Assembly: GCA_029778615.1 (NCBI GenBank)
Contig: JAKOPZ010000154.1
Coordinates: 1-45,715 of the forward strand
From: Chloroflexota bacterium
GTDB lineage: Bacteria > Chloroflexota > Anaerolineae > UBA4142 > SHND01
Length of the DNA stretch: 45,715 nucleotides
Reading direction: 5' to 3'
Below the pieces are notes generated by a model, which worked only from the letters and a program-made list of their open reading frames with translations, was not told the DNA's origin and ran no database searches. The position numbers and the translations under genes are program-made. Positions 39,241 through 45,715 of the stretch are shown here, piece by piece (position 1 is the stretch's first letter; every line of letters starts with the position of its first letter).

Positions 39241-42066
39241 CTATTTTGGGGCAATTTCAAGCGCGCCGAGGGCAAAGGCAACATACGGCTTGGTCACACT
39301 TTTTCCAACCGTTACATTCGCGGGAACCTTGACGCTCAAATCCTCGACGGCTTGCCCGGGCGCGATTCCTTTTACGCCAATGAACGCGTGTCCCGCGCGA
39401 AATTGTCCGCGCAGGTTGGTTGCCACGCCCAATGTTTCCAGCGCCTCGAATGCTTGTTTGGTGAATTTTTGCGATGCATCGTCCACCGCCGCGCCCGCGA
39501 CGATTTCGCCTTGCGGCAGCCCCGCGACAAATTCTGCCAAACGCGCCGCCGCGCCGTCGTCCGCAAACGTATCGAACGTTCCCACCGCGTCCACGTTTCC
39601 GGTCTGCGCGTTGATAGCGACGAGGTGATACCCGCGCGTGTTTGGAATCACATTTTGCCCTGCGACAAAGATTTCGCCAAACTTGCCCGCGTCAAACCCC
39701 GCGCCCGTTACCAAAATATCTACAGGTGAAACAATGCCCGTGCCGCCGATGGTGCGGTCTTCGGGTGCAGCGTCCGCGAGCGCGGTGGTGTCCGTGACAA
39801 AAACCAATTCGTCCAATCCTTCGCGCAAAATGTTTTTTGGAATTTGTGCCGTATATTCATTCCACGCGTCCGATACATTCCATGCGGCAGCCGCTTGTCC
39901 GTTCACTTGCAGTTGAATTGTTTGCTGTGGACGCGCGCCGCGCAATCGCAACGTGATGGTGTAATTCGCGTCGGCGAGGGCAAGCCACATGCGCGCCTTG
40001 CCATCCATCGCCCAGCGCTCCCCCGCGCCCGCGTTGTCCTCTTGCGCGCTGCCCCACGCGTCGTCAAAATTCATCCGCGCCATATCCGACGCGGGGTCGA
40101 GCGATTGCGCCAAAGAGGGGGGGGGGAGCATGACGCGATAGACGCTGCGTTCGGCGTCGGCAAAAACAGGTTCGAGCGGAAAAATGTTTTGAAGGTACGC
40201 GAGCGTTTCGGGCGCAGTCTGTGCGCGATTTACGCTGACGTAGCGCACATCGAAAAATTCCAAAACGGCGTCCCGCGCCGCGCGGTCTTGTTCGATTTGC
40301 GAGGCATCCACCGTGCGTCCTTCTTCGTACGCAATCAAAGTTCGCAGTACGGGAATTTCGCTAAAGTAACGCAATTTGAAATCGGGAAAGCGCGAAGTGA
40401 TGCCGCCCAGACGACGCTTGTGGTCCGTCGTTTGAAAAAATTGCGCTACATCATCCGTTTCGCCTTGCATCACGATACTACCGCGCCAGCCGAGCGGCAC
40501 TTCCAAAACGGTGAAATCGCCCGGTTCGGCGCCCAGCGCGGAAAAAATTTCCGGCGGCGCAATTTTGGTGAGCGGAATCGGCAGCACCAATTGTTCAAAC
40601 ACGCAGAGCAACAACAACAGTACGAGCGCAGCGCGTGCGAACCCGCGCCGCGCGTTCCACAACGCGAGAATGCCCCACGCGAACAGCGGCAACAGCGCAA
40701 GCATCAACATTACGTTGAAACGCGCGGGATAACGATTGGCATTTACGAACGGGATGAGGCGCAAGAGTGCGAACGGCATCGGGAAATTTGTATTTTCGCC
40801 GTTCACGTACAACGTCGAACCGAACATCAACAGCGCAAACAAGAGCGCGCTGACGAACCAAAAACGCGCGGTTGACGTTTGACGCTTGACCCACAGCCCG
40901 AGCAAGGCAAGCGCGACAACCGCCCAACCGATGAATGCATAACTCGTATTCGCGCGTGTGATGCTCTCTGCCCACGCGCCCAAAAGTGGATGTTGTCCCG
41001 AAGGGAGAAAAAATGAAATAGGTTCAGCGGAAAAAATTTGAATGCGTCCGACGCCGGCGGTGAGGTAATAGCCGTAACGTTGAAAATCAAACGCGAGCGC
41101 AAGCACAAGGGGCAGCATTCCAACAGCAGCAATCACCGACGCGGCGATGATTTTTGCAAGCGTTGAAAAAAACGCGGCGCGCTGCGTAAAGAAAAGCAAG
41201 CCCAGATAAAAAAGGGTGAGCAGCGCGAGAAACGGCACAAAGGTCAATTCCGTCCACGCGGTCAGAATGAGAAACAAGCCGAGCATCCGCGCCACATGCC
41301 AATTGCCGCGCGGCAAACGAAAGAGATACAGCGCATAGTACGGCAGCCATTGATTGCTGATGAGCATGAAATGTCCCGCGACGACGTAATTCAAATGCCA
41401 CGCGCCAAATCCGTACAACGCGCCCGCGACAATTGCCGCCAGCTCTGTACGGAACGTTCGCCGTAACGTTCCTGTTCGCCACAACGTTCCTGTTCGCCGT
41501 AACGTTCCTGTTCGCCGTAACGTTCCTGTTCGCCACAACGTTCCTGTTCGCCACAACGTTCCTGTTCGCCACAACGTTCCTGTTCGCCACAACGTTCCTG
41601 TTCGCCGCAGCGTTCCTGTTTGCCGCGGCGTTCCCTCTGCCGCAGATGAGAACGAAACGGTGTTCGCTTCATACATTATTCTTTGCGCGAGGATTTCACG
41701 CGTGAACAAATACGCGCCGAACGCGCCGCTGACGAGCGCGAAAAACACCATGCTGTTTTGTGCGACGATGACGCCAAAATTTTGCTGAAGGGGAATGGAG
41801 AGAATGCCGTTGAGAAAAACCGGCGTATACGCGACCAGATTCAGCCCGAGCGGATAAAATAAATAATCGGTGGTAAAAGGCGTGCGTCCCAAATCGAGCA
41901 GTGCATACCGTGTCCACCACAAACTCCAAGTTTGCGCGGGACCGTCCGTATCGTGACCGGGGATGTGTGTGTTCAGATACAGCGCGAGGGGATACGTCAG
42001 AATGAGCGCGAGGACAAGATACAGCGCGAGAAGGAGCAGATATTTTTTGATGCGTGCGTGAGCCAT
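39241..42066 (-). CDS. Large membrane protein (GT-C-like) with C-terminal ILEI/FAM3-like domain
   Basis: 941 residues. Residues ~10-510 hold about ten to twelve membrane helices with GT-C-like features (GHDTDGPAQTWSLWWTRYAL, DYLFYPLGLNLV, NANRYPARFNVMLML). Residues ~520-780 are soluble. Residues ~783-903 match the ILEI/PANDER pattern: ILVTGAGFDAGKFGEIFVAG, NTRGYHLVAINAQTGNVDAV, FDTFADDGAAARLAEFVAGL and GHAFIGVKGIAPG. An 18-bp minisatellite (41450-41634) adds nine TGTL(W/R)R units between helices, following LFTREILAQRIMYEANTVS. Probable role: transfer of sugars to surface molecules. A promoter GCACAA/ATCATA (42132-42105, minus strand) precedes it. Confidence 0.8.
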   Translation of the reverse strand: MAHARIKKYLLLLALYLVLALILTYPLALYLNTHIPGHDTDGPAQTWSLWWTRYALLDLGRTPFTTDYLFYPLGLNLVAYTPVFLNGILSIPLQQNFGVIVAQNSMVFFALVSGAFGAYLFTREILAQRIMYEANTVSFSSAAEGTPRQTGTLRRTGTLWRTGTLWRTGTLWRTGTLWRTGTLRRTGTLRRTGTLWRTGTLRRTFRTELAAIVAGALYGFGAWHLNYVVAGHFMLISNQWLPYYALYLFRLPRGNWHVARMLGLFLILTAWTELTFVPFLALLTLFYLGLLFFTQRAAFFSTLAKIIAASVIAAVGMLPLVLALAFDFQRYGYYLTAGVGRIQIFSAEPISFFLPSGQHPLLGAWAESITRANTSYAFIGWAVVALALLGLWVKRQTSTARFWFVSALLFALLMFGSTLYVNGENTNFPMPFALLRLIPFVNANRYPARFNVMLMLALLPLFAWGILALWNARRGFARAALVLLLLLCVFEQLVLPIPLTKIAPPEIFSALGAEPGDFTVLEVPLGWRGSIVMQGETDDVAQFFQTTDHKRRLGGITSRFPDFKLRYFSEIPVLRTLIAYEEGRTVDASQIEQDRAARDAVLEFFDVRYVSVNRAQTAPETLAYLQNIFPLEPVFADAERSVYRVMLPPPSLAQSLDPASDMARMNFDDAWGSAQEDNAGAGERWAMDGKARMWLALADANYTITLRLRGARPQQTIQLQVNGQAAAAWNVSDAWNEYTAQIPKNILREGLDELVFVTDTTALADAAPEDRTIGGTGIVSPVDILVTGAGFDAGKFGEIFVAGQNVIPNTRGYHLVAINAQTGNVDAVGTFDTFADDGAAARLAEFVAGLPQGEIVAGAAVDDASQKFTKQAFEALETLGVATNLRGQFRAGHAFIGVKGIAPGQAVEDLSVKVPANVTVGKSVTKPYVAFALGALEIAPK
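41450..41634 (-). repeat. 18-bp minisatellite inside a membrane-protein gene
   Basis: About ten units of CGTTCCTGTTCGCCACAA/CGTTCCTGTTCGCCGTAA. On the coding strand they give nine repeats of TGTLWR or TGTLRR. All six frames stay open over much of the array. On the coding strand the unit reads GGAACGTTGTGGCGAAC, the same vocabulary as the GGAACGCTGCGGCGAGC repeat in the GH18 linker. Confidence 0.92.
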
Positions 42067-42104
42067 GATGAAACGAAACGCGCGCTGGGCGCGCGCGGGC
42101 GCAA

Positions 42105-42132
42105 ATCATAGCACAGGGCGCGGGTTGCACAA
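42105..42132 (-). promoter_or_regulatory. Candidate promoter for the ILEI-domain gene
   Basis: On the minus strand: TTGTGC, 16-base spacer, TATGAT. It lies 39 bases before the start codon and just beyond the terminator of the preceding gene. Confidence 0.5.
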
Positions 42133-42167
42133 AAAAACACGCGGTTTGGAATTTCCAAACCGCGTGT
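42131..42167 (-). terminator. Intrinsic terminator after the CxxCH lipoprotein gene
   Basis: On the minus strand ACACGCGGTTTGGAA pairs with TTCCAAACCGCGTGT (15 bp, one-base centre, 42137-42167), followed by seven T (A at 42131-42137). Confidence 0.92.
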
Positions 42168-42184
42168 CTTGTTCGACGGCGCGC

Positions 42185-43204
42185 TTATTTGACTTTGGTT
42201 TTGCCCTCTTTGTACTCGTCCTTTAAATCATTACAGAATGAGCCGGAATGTTCGCACTTGTCGAATTGGTCCTGTCCGATATTGCCGTGGCAATTGCGGC
42301 ACATGTCACCGGCAGTTTCGCTAAATGCGACTGCATTCAAATTGTACGGCATCGAATGGTCCGTCGTATTGGTGAGGCGAATGGTCCACACGCCTTTGAA
42401 TGCCGAGCGCCCCGTCCACCAAAAATCGAAACCGTTGCCGGGCGTGCCTTTGCCTGCGGGTTTGCTGCTCCACACATCTTTTTGGTCCGGTCCATAGATG
42501 GAAAGGGTGAGACCTTGCTCGTGATTCGCGCTCATCCAAACATTCACGCGCCGCCATCCGTCGTTGATGCGGTACCAGACGGTGGTGTGGGGTTCGATAA
42601 ATGCCCACGTTCCATTGGGCGCGGGCGCGTTGTAGGGATCGGAACTGCCATGGACGACAGGCGCAGGTGCGGGCGCGGGTTGCGGCGCGCGAACAACTTT
42701 CGGCGCGGCTTGCAGCGCAAGCTGGCGGGCGAGTTCAAGCCGGCGGGCTTGGGCGCGGCGGTCGCGTTCTTGCGTGATGCGCGCGAGGCGTCGAATTTGG
42801 TTCAAACTTGCATCGCGGGAGTTTTGCAAAATTTTTGCTTCGGCGCGGTCCAGCTCGACTTCAGTCAATTTGGAGAGAGGCAGAATATCAGGAGTGCGGC
42901 GGAGATTCGTCTGCGGTCGCACGGCGAACGTGTCGAGGTCACTGTCCGCGTCGCCCCAACCGGACTTGGGTTTCAAGCCGGCAAATTCGAGCAGATTGTC
43001 CTGAAGCTCGTCTTGGTTTTGGGTGAGAATCAAAGTAGCGTTGCCCTTGCCGCCGCCGCCCAACAAACCGATTCGCACGCGTGAACGAGTCTGTTCACAT
43101 TTTCCGGAATCGTCCGGCACACAACTGGACACCGACGAGTTGAGAATAACGGCGAGCAGGACAGCAAAAAGAATTGCGCCCGCGACTATATGATTTGGCT
43201 TCAT
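42185..43204 (-). CDS. Lipoprotein with PPC-like domain and a C-terminal CxxCH motif
   Basis: 339 residues from ATG 43204, preceded by GGAGGAGG. The hydrophobic leader (HIVAGAILFAVLLAVILNSS) ends in VSSC, a lipobox-like site with C28. Residues ~95-165 are a charged, probably helical region (RAEAKILQN, RRLARITQERDRRAQARRLE). Residues ~190-300 resemble a pre-peptidase C-terminal beta domain (GTWAFIEPHTTVWYRINDGW, FDFWWTGRSAFKGVWTIRL). At 302-306 the sequence CRNCH matches the heme c attachment motif, followed by three more Cys. It could be a monoheme surface protein or a zinc/disulfide site; one motif alone does not decide. A 240-base leader with a terminator-like hairpin precedes it. Confidence 0.75.
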   Translation of the reverse strand: MKPNHIVAGAILFAVLLAVILNSSVSSCVPDDSGKCEQTRSRVRIGLLGGGGKGNATLILTQNQDELQDNLLEFAGLKPKSGWGDADSDLDTFAVRPQTNLRRTPDILPLSKLTEVELDRAEAKILQNSRDASLNQIRRLARITQERDRRAQARRLELARQLALQAAPKVVRAPQPAPAPAPVVHGSSDPYNAPAPNGTWAFIEPHTTVWYRINDGWRRVNVWMSANHEQGLTLSIYGPDQKDVWSSKPAGKGTPGNGFDFWWTGRSAFKGVWTIRLTNTTDHSMPYNLNAVAFSETAGDMCRNCHGNIGQDQFDKCEHSGSFCNDLKDEYKEGKTKVK

Positions 43205-43341
43205 CGCTCCTCCTCCGAGCTTGCCAGTCAAAAATTAGCCAGCTATGAAAATGATGTTGCTGTGTCTTGGTTTCCGCCGCGCACCGCGACGCGCGCGCGA
43301 TTCTATTTCGTCTCGGAACGCGAGCTTGTAGGGGTAAAAAA

Positions 43342-43382
43342 AAGCGCCTGCGAACCCCATAACGGGCGTAACAGGAACGCTT
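43342..43382 (-). terminator. Terminator-like hairpin in the leader of the CxxCH lipoprotein gene
   Basis: On the minus strand AAGCG-TT-CCTG...CAGG-CGCTT is followed by eight T (A at 43336-43343). It lies between the promoter at 43481-43453 and the gene start, so it could attenuate transcription. The stem is short with a two-base bulge. Confidence 0.4.
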
Positions 43383-43452
43383 GCAAAAGATTTCGCGCGC
43401 CAACTCGCGTCGGCGGCGCGGACGTTAAAGGGCAAAGCGGAAACTGCCCCAC

Positions 43453-43481
43453 ATGATACACAAATCTCGCGCGCTTGACAA
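43453..43481 (-). promoter_or_regulatory. Sigma70-like promoter for the CxxCH lipoprotein gene
   Basis: On the minus strand: TTGTCA (43481-43476), 17-base spacer, TATCAT (43458-43453). It predicts a leader of about 240 bases. Confidence 0.65.
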
Positions 43482-43502
43482 GACCCTCGCGGGCGAAAAG
43501 TC

Positions 43503-43604
43503 GGGCGAATGGAATTCGCGGCAACCAATCCGCAAAACGTCCCTGCGGACGTTTCGATGTTGCTGTCTGCGAAGGGAGACTTTGTTGTTGCCGCGATTTC
43601 GCCC
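43503..43604. repeat. MITE-like element with family B ends
   Basis: The left end has GCGAAT/ATTCGC and GGCAACC, followed by stem AAACGTCC-CTGC-GGACGTTT. The right end (43587-43604, GTTGCCGCGATTTCGCCC) is an inverted copy of the left end. The result is a ~100-bp element with inverted ends, within the 814-base region 43205-44018 that has no protein gene. Confidence 0.7.
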
Positions 43605-43658
43605 TAGCCACGTTTGGGACATCGGTTGTAAAGGTCCAAGACCCGTTGGCGCGCGTTC

Positions 43659-43686
43659 TTGACAATCGAACATTCGCGCATAGAAT
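43659..43686 (+). promoter_or_regulatory. Sigma70 promoter for a leader or small RNA ahead of purL
   Basis: TTGACA (43659-43664), 16-base spacer, TAGAAT (43681-43686). It points toward purL, with an intrinsic terminator in between at 43924-43957. Confidence 0.75.
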
Positions 43687-43692
43687 AACGCG

Positions 43693-43957
43693 CACCTCGA
43701 ACTTTCCCCAGCAAAGACGCTGTACGCGATTTTTTTTGCAAGCAAAGTTTTGCAAGCAAACTCTGGCAAGCAAACATTTGCAGCAACACTGCCGTTGCGC
43801 TCCGACACGTGATATTCTTTCGGACGAACATGCTGCAACGACTTGTGATTCCGTTATTCGAAATGCCCTGCCGCATCTGCGGTGCGGCGCGCATGTCTGC
43901 GATTTCATTACGCATCAATTTCTAGAGAGCCATTCCTGTTGGCTCTCTATTTTTTTT
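43693..43957 (+). ncRNA. Putative leader/attenuator or small RNA upstream of purL
   Basis: A transcript of about 265 nt is predicted between a good promoter (43659-43686) and an intrinsic terminator (43924-43957). It contains three GCAAGCAAA direct repeats (14-bp period, 43738-43786) and several possible stems. A possible 31-codon frame (ATG 43830) ends just before the terminator. No known riboswitch, 6S, SRP, tmRNA or RNase P signature was recognised. As no second promoter is visible before purL, a transcription-attenuating leader is one explanation. Confidence 0.45.
43924..43957 (+). terminator. Intrinsic terminator upstream of purL
   Basis: AGAGAGCCA (43924-43932) pairs with TGGCTCTCT (43940-43948), followed by A and eight T. 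Confidence 0.9.
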
Positions 43958-43971
43958 GCCTTTGGGAATTT

Positions 43972-44004
43972 GGATAGAAACGGAACCCAGTTGCGTTTCT
44001 ATCC
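43972..44004 (+). promoter_or_regulatory. Hairpin just upstream of the purL start codon
   Basis: GGATAGAAACG (43972-43982) pairs perfectly with CGTTTCTATCC (43994-44004), 14 bases before ATG 44019. No Shine-Dalgarno sequence is visible between the hairpin and the start. Confidence 0.6.
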
Positions 44005-44018
44005 GACGACGCTCTCGT

Positions 44019-45715
44019 ATGTCACCTTTGATTCACTGTCTCGTCGTTTCTCCGCGCGTTGCGACCAACGCGCGCGCATTGGTTTCCGACGCGCACGCGC
44101 TCGGTTTGGAACACATCGCGCACATCGAAAAGCACGATTTGTATTTTTTGCAAGGCGCGTTGAGTGAAAATGATTTGGCGCGTTTGGCGAAGGAATTGCT
44201 CACCGATTCTGTCACACAAAAATTTGCATGGCGCAATGGCGCTCAAACACACGACGCGCAAGTTATCGAAGTCGCGTTTCGCCCCGGCGTCACCGATTCC
44301 GTCGCGCACGAGATTGTCCGCGCCGCGCACGCATTGGGCATTACAAATGTGGAACAAGCGGCGACGGGACAACGGTTCACCATTCGCGGCAACACAGAGC
44401 AGCCACTCACGGAAAACGAATTGCATCTCCTCGCACGGCGTCTGCTCGCCAACGACGTGATTCAACATTACGCGCTTGGAGAAATTGAACCGACATTCCC
44501 GCAAGACGCGCATGCATTGGGCATTGTCGAAACGATTGCGCTTACCGAATTGTCCGACGACGAACTCGTACAACTTTCCAACGCACGCCGCGCCGCGCTC
44601 GACCTGAACGAGATGCGCGCGATTCAAAATTACTATCGTTCGATTGGACGTGAAGCAACGGATGTTGAATTTGAAATGCTCGCGCAAACGTGGAGCGAAC
44701 ATTGTGTGCATAAAACGTTCAAGGCGAAGGTAGAGACTAGAGATTGGAGACTGGAGACTGGAGACTGGAGATTAGAGACTGGAGACTGGGGACTAGAGAC
44801 TAGAGAACTGTCATTTCGAGTGGAGCGTCCGATAGCGTTCATCGGCGAAATCTCCAATCCCCAGTCTCCAGTTATTTTCATAGACGGGATTCTCAAAACC
44901 TTCCTCCGCGCCGCGACGGAAAAAATCAATGCGCCGTTTGTGCGTTCGGCGTTTGTGGACAATGCGGGCATCATTGATTTTGACGACGAGTTTGAAGTTT
45001 CGTTCAAAGTGGAAACGCACAATCATCCGTCGGCGATTGAACCGTTCGGCGGCGCGAATACGGGCGTCGGCGGCGTGATACGCGATATTCTTGGCGTGAG
45101 CGCGAAACCAATTGCGGCGACGGATGTGTTGTGTTTTGGTCCGCAAGACGTGGACGCGCAAACTTTACCCGAAGGCGTTTTGCATCCGCGCGTGATTCGT
45201 TCGGGCGTCGTCGCGGGCGTTCAAGATTATGGCAACAAAATTGGGATTCCCACCGTCAGCGGCGCGATTTATTATGATGAAGGGTACACCGCGAATCCGT
45301 TGGTGTTTTGCGGCTGCGTTGGCATTGCGCGCAAGAGAGACGTTCCAACGGAACGTCTCTACAAGGATGACCGCGTAATTGTTTTGGGCGGACGCACGGG
45401 GCGCGATGGTTTGCGCGGCGCGACGTTTTCTTCGATGACGATGGACGCGCAAACGGGCGAGGTTGCGGGCGCGTCGGTGCAAATCGGCGACCCGATTACG
45501 GAAAAAGGTTTGATTGAAGTGATTACGCGCGCGCGCGATGAAAATTTGTATCACGCGATTACGGATTGCGGCGCGGGCGGACTTTCGTCGGCGGTTGGCG
45601 AAATGGCGAGCGATACGGGCGCGGATGTGGAATTGCAAAATGTGCGTTTGAAATATCCGGGACTCGCGCCTTGGGAAATTTGGTTGTCCGAAGCGCAAGA
45701 GCGAATGGTGCTTGC
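44019..45715 (+). CDS. purL: Phosphoribosylformylglycinamidine synthase PurL with N-terminal PurS-like domains (partial, runs off the window)
   Basis: 565 complete codons are present; the 3' end lies outside. The enzyme converts FGAR, glutamine-derived ammonia and ATP to FGAM in purine synthesis. Residues ~1-75 and ~85-165 are two PurS-like domains ([35 protein letters not shown]). The PurL part begins near residue 200, with [16 protein letters not shown] (W225), [20 protein letters not shown] and [17 protein letters not shown], then [16 protein letters not shown]. Two insertions keep the frame: 44730-44879, mostly heptamer and family A repeats ([19 protein letters not shown]), and a palindrome at 45336-45360 ([10 protein letters not shown]). 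No stop occurs to the window end. Confidence 0.9.
   Translation, partial: MSPLIHCLVVSPRVATNARALVSDAHALGLEHIAHIEKHDLYFLQGALSENDLARLAKELLTDSVTQKFAWRNGAQTHDAQVIEVAFRPGVTDSVAHEIVRAAHALGITNVEQAATGQRFTIRGNTEQPLTENELHLLARRLLANDVIQHYALGEIEPTFPQDAHALGIVETIALTELSDDELVQLSNARRAALDLNEMRAIQNYYRSIGREATDVEFEMLAQTWSEHCVHKTFKAKVETRDWRLETGDWRLETGDWGLETRELSFRVERPIAFIGEISNPQSPVIFIDGILKTFLRAATEKINAPFVRSAFVDNAGIIDFDDEFEVSFKVETHNHPSAIEPFGGANTGVGGVIRDILGVSAKPIAATDVLCFGPQDVDAQTLPEGVLHPRVIRSGVVAGVQDYGNKIGIPTVSGAIYYDEGYTANPLVFCGCVGIARKRDVPTERLYKDDRVIVLGGRTGRDGLRGATFSSMTMDAQTGEVAGASVQIGDPITEKGLIEVITRARDENLYHAITDCGAGGLSSAVGEMASDTGADVELQNVRLKYPGLAPWEIWLSEAQERMVL
44730..44854 (+). repeat. In-frame heptamer array plus family A repeat inside purL
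   Basis: About eleven GAGACTG/GAGATTG units (44731-44812) are followed by a family A copy (44810-44854, GTCATTTCGAGTGGAGC... CGAAATCTC) and a few inverted CCAATCC/CCAGTCT units. The reading frame passes through without a stop. Confidence 0.9.
45336..45360 (+). repeat. In-frame palindrome (family D) inside purL
   Basis: AGAGACGTTCC-AAC-GGAACGTCTCT, an 11-bp perfect stem, in the middle of a conserved part of the enzyme. It is related to the terminator palindrome at 24997-25043. Confidence 0.85.

Noticed and set aside
41087-41590. Proteins made of NRNVVA or QERCGE repeats over the minisatellite
   Set aside because: These are alternative frames of the 18-bp array. Only the TGTL(W/R)R frame continues into membrane-protein sequence on both sides.
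43693-43957. Known riboswitch, 6S, SRP, tmRNA or RNase P RNA
   Set aside because: I looked for characteristic conserved segments of these RNAs and found none, so only an unclassified leader or small RNA is proposed.
43205-44018. Protein-coding genes in the gap before purL
   Set aside because: Frames of up to 230 codons exist but overlap repeats, a promoter and a terminator, and show no domain-like sequence.
1-45715. Insertion sequences, prophage, tRNA or rRNA genes
   Set aside because: No transposase, integrase, phage structural protein, tRNA cloverleaf or rRNA sequence was recognised on reading both strands. A tRNA or covariance scan could overturn this.

Overview
The window looks like a chromosomal segment of a Chloroflexota bacterium, most likely Anaerolineae, judged from content rather than from any search. 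It is G+C-rich by eye. Its solute-binding lipoproteins carry repetitive Val/Gln/Thr or Pro/Ala/Thr linkers behind the lipobox. The ABC sugar importers lack their own ATPase. It also holds a BTAD/NB-ARC regulator, a PurS-PurS-PurL fusion and very many short tandem repeats and small palindromes.

Positions 1-25,000 form one co-directional run of three carbohydrate modules. Module 1 (about 0.1-6.7 kb) has a VOC protein, a binding protein, two permeases, a decayed cyclase fragment, a fuconolactonase-like hydrolase and an aldo/keto reductase of the L-galactose/L-fucose dehydrogenase type. This suggests oxidative breakdown of an (deoxy)aldohexose. Module 2 (6.7-16.8 kb) starts with a LacI regulator behind a sigma70-like promoter and double operator. 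A binding protein, two permeases, a GH4 enzyme, a ChbG/YdjC deacetylase, a BadF-type kinase and a lipoprotein GH18 chitinase follow. It is essentially the E. coli chb logic rebuilt around an ABC importer instead of a PTS. Module 3 (17.3-25 kb) has a small conserved protein, a binding protein, two permeases, a GH3 beta-N-acetylhexosaminidase, a binding-protein fold WITHOUT a signal peptide and a ROK kinase. No ATPase gene is present, so a shared MsmK-type ATPase elsewhere is inferred.

From 25 to 30 kb come a minus-strand BTAD/NB-ARC regulator cut short at a perfect palindrome, an FAH-family hydrolase, and an A+T-richer islet. The islet contains a lone LuxR-type HTH protein behind a 35-bp tandem repeat in its leader, then two secreted proteins, the first with a frameshifted signal peptide. 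From 30 to 43 kb are cell-envelope genes: a GT39-like membrane glycosyltransferase, cytochrome P450 + GT2 + PlsY-like protein, DUF2079, a flippase-like protein, a large membrane protein ending in an ILEI/FAM3-like domain, and a lipoprotein with a CxxCH motif. The window ends inside purL.

The most unusual theme is repeat invasion. Heptamer/octamer arrays sit directly against start codons at several genes, several palindrome families lie between genes, and both kinds are also built in frame into coding sequences: purL (twice), the GT39-like protein (three times), the ILEI membrane protein (nine 18-bp units) and the GH18 linker. No rRNA, tRNA, insertion sequence or CRISPR array was recognised.
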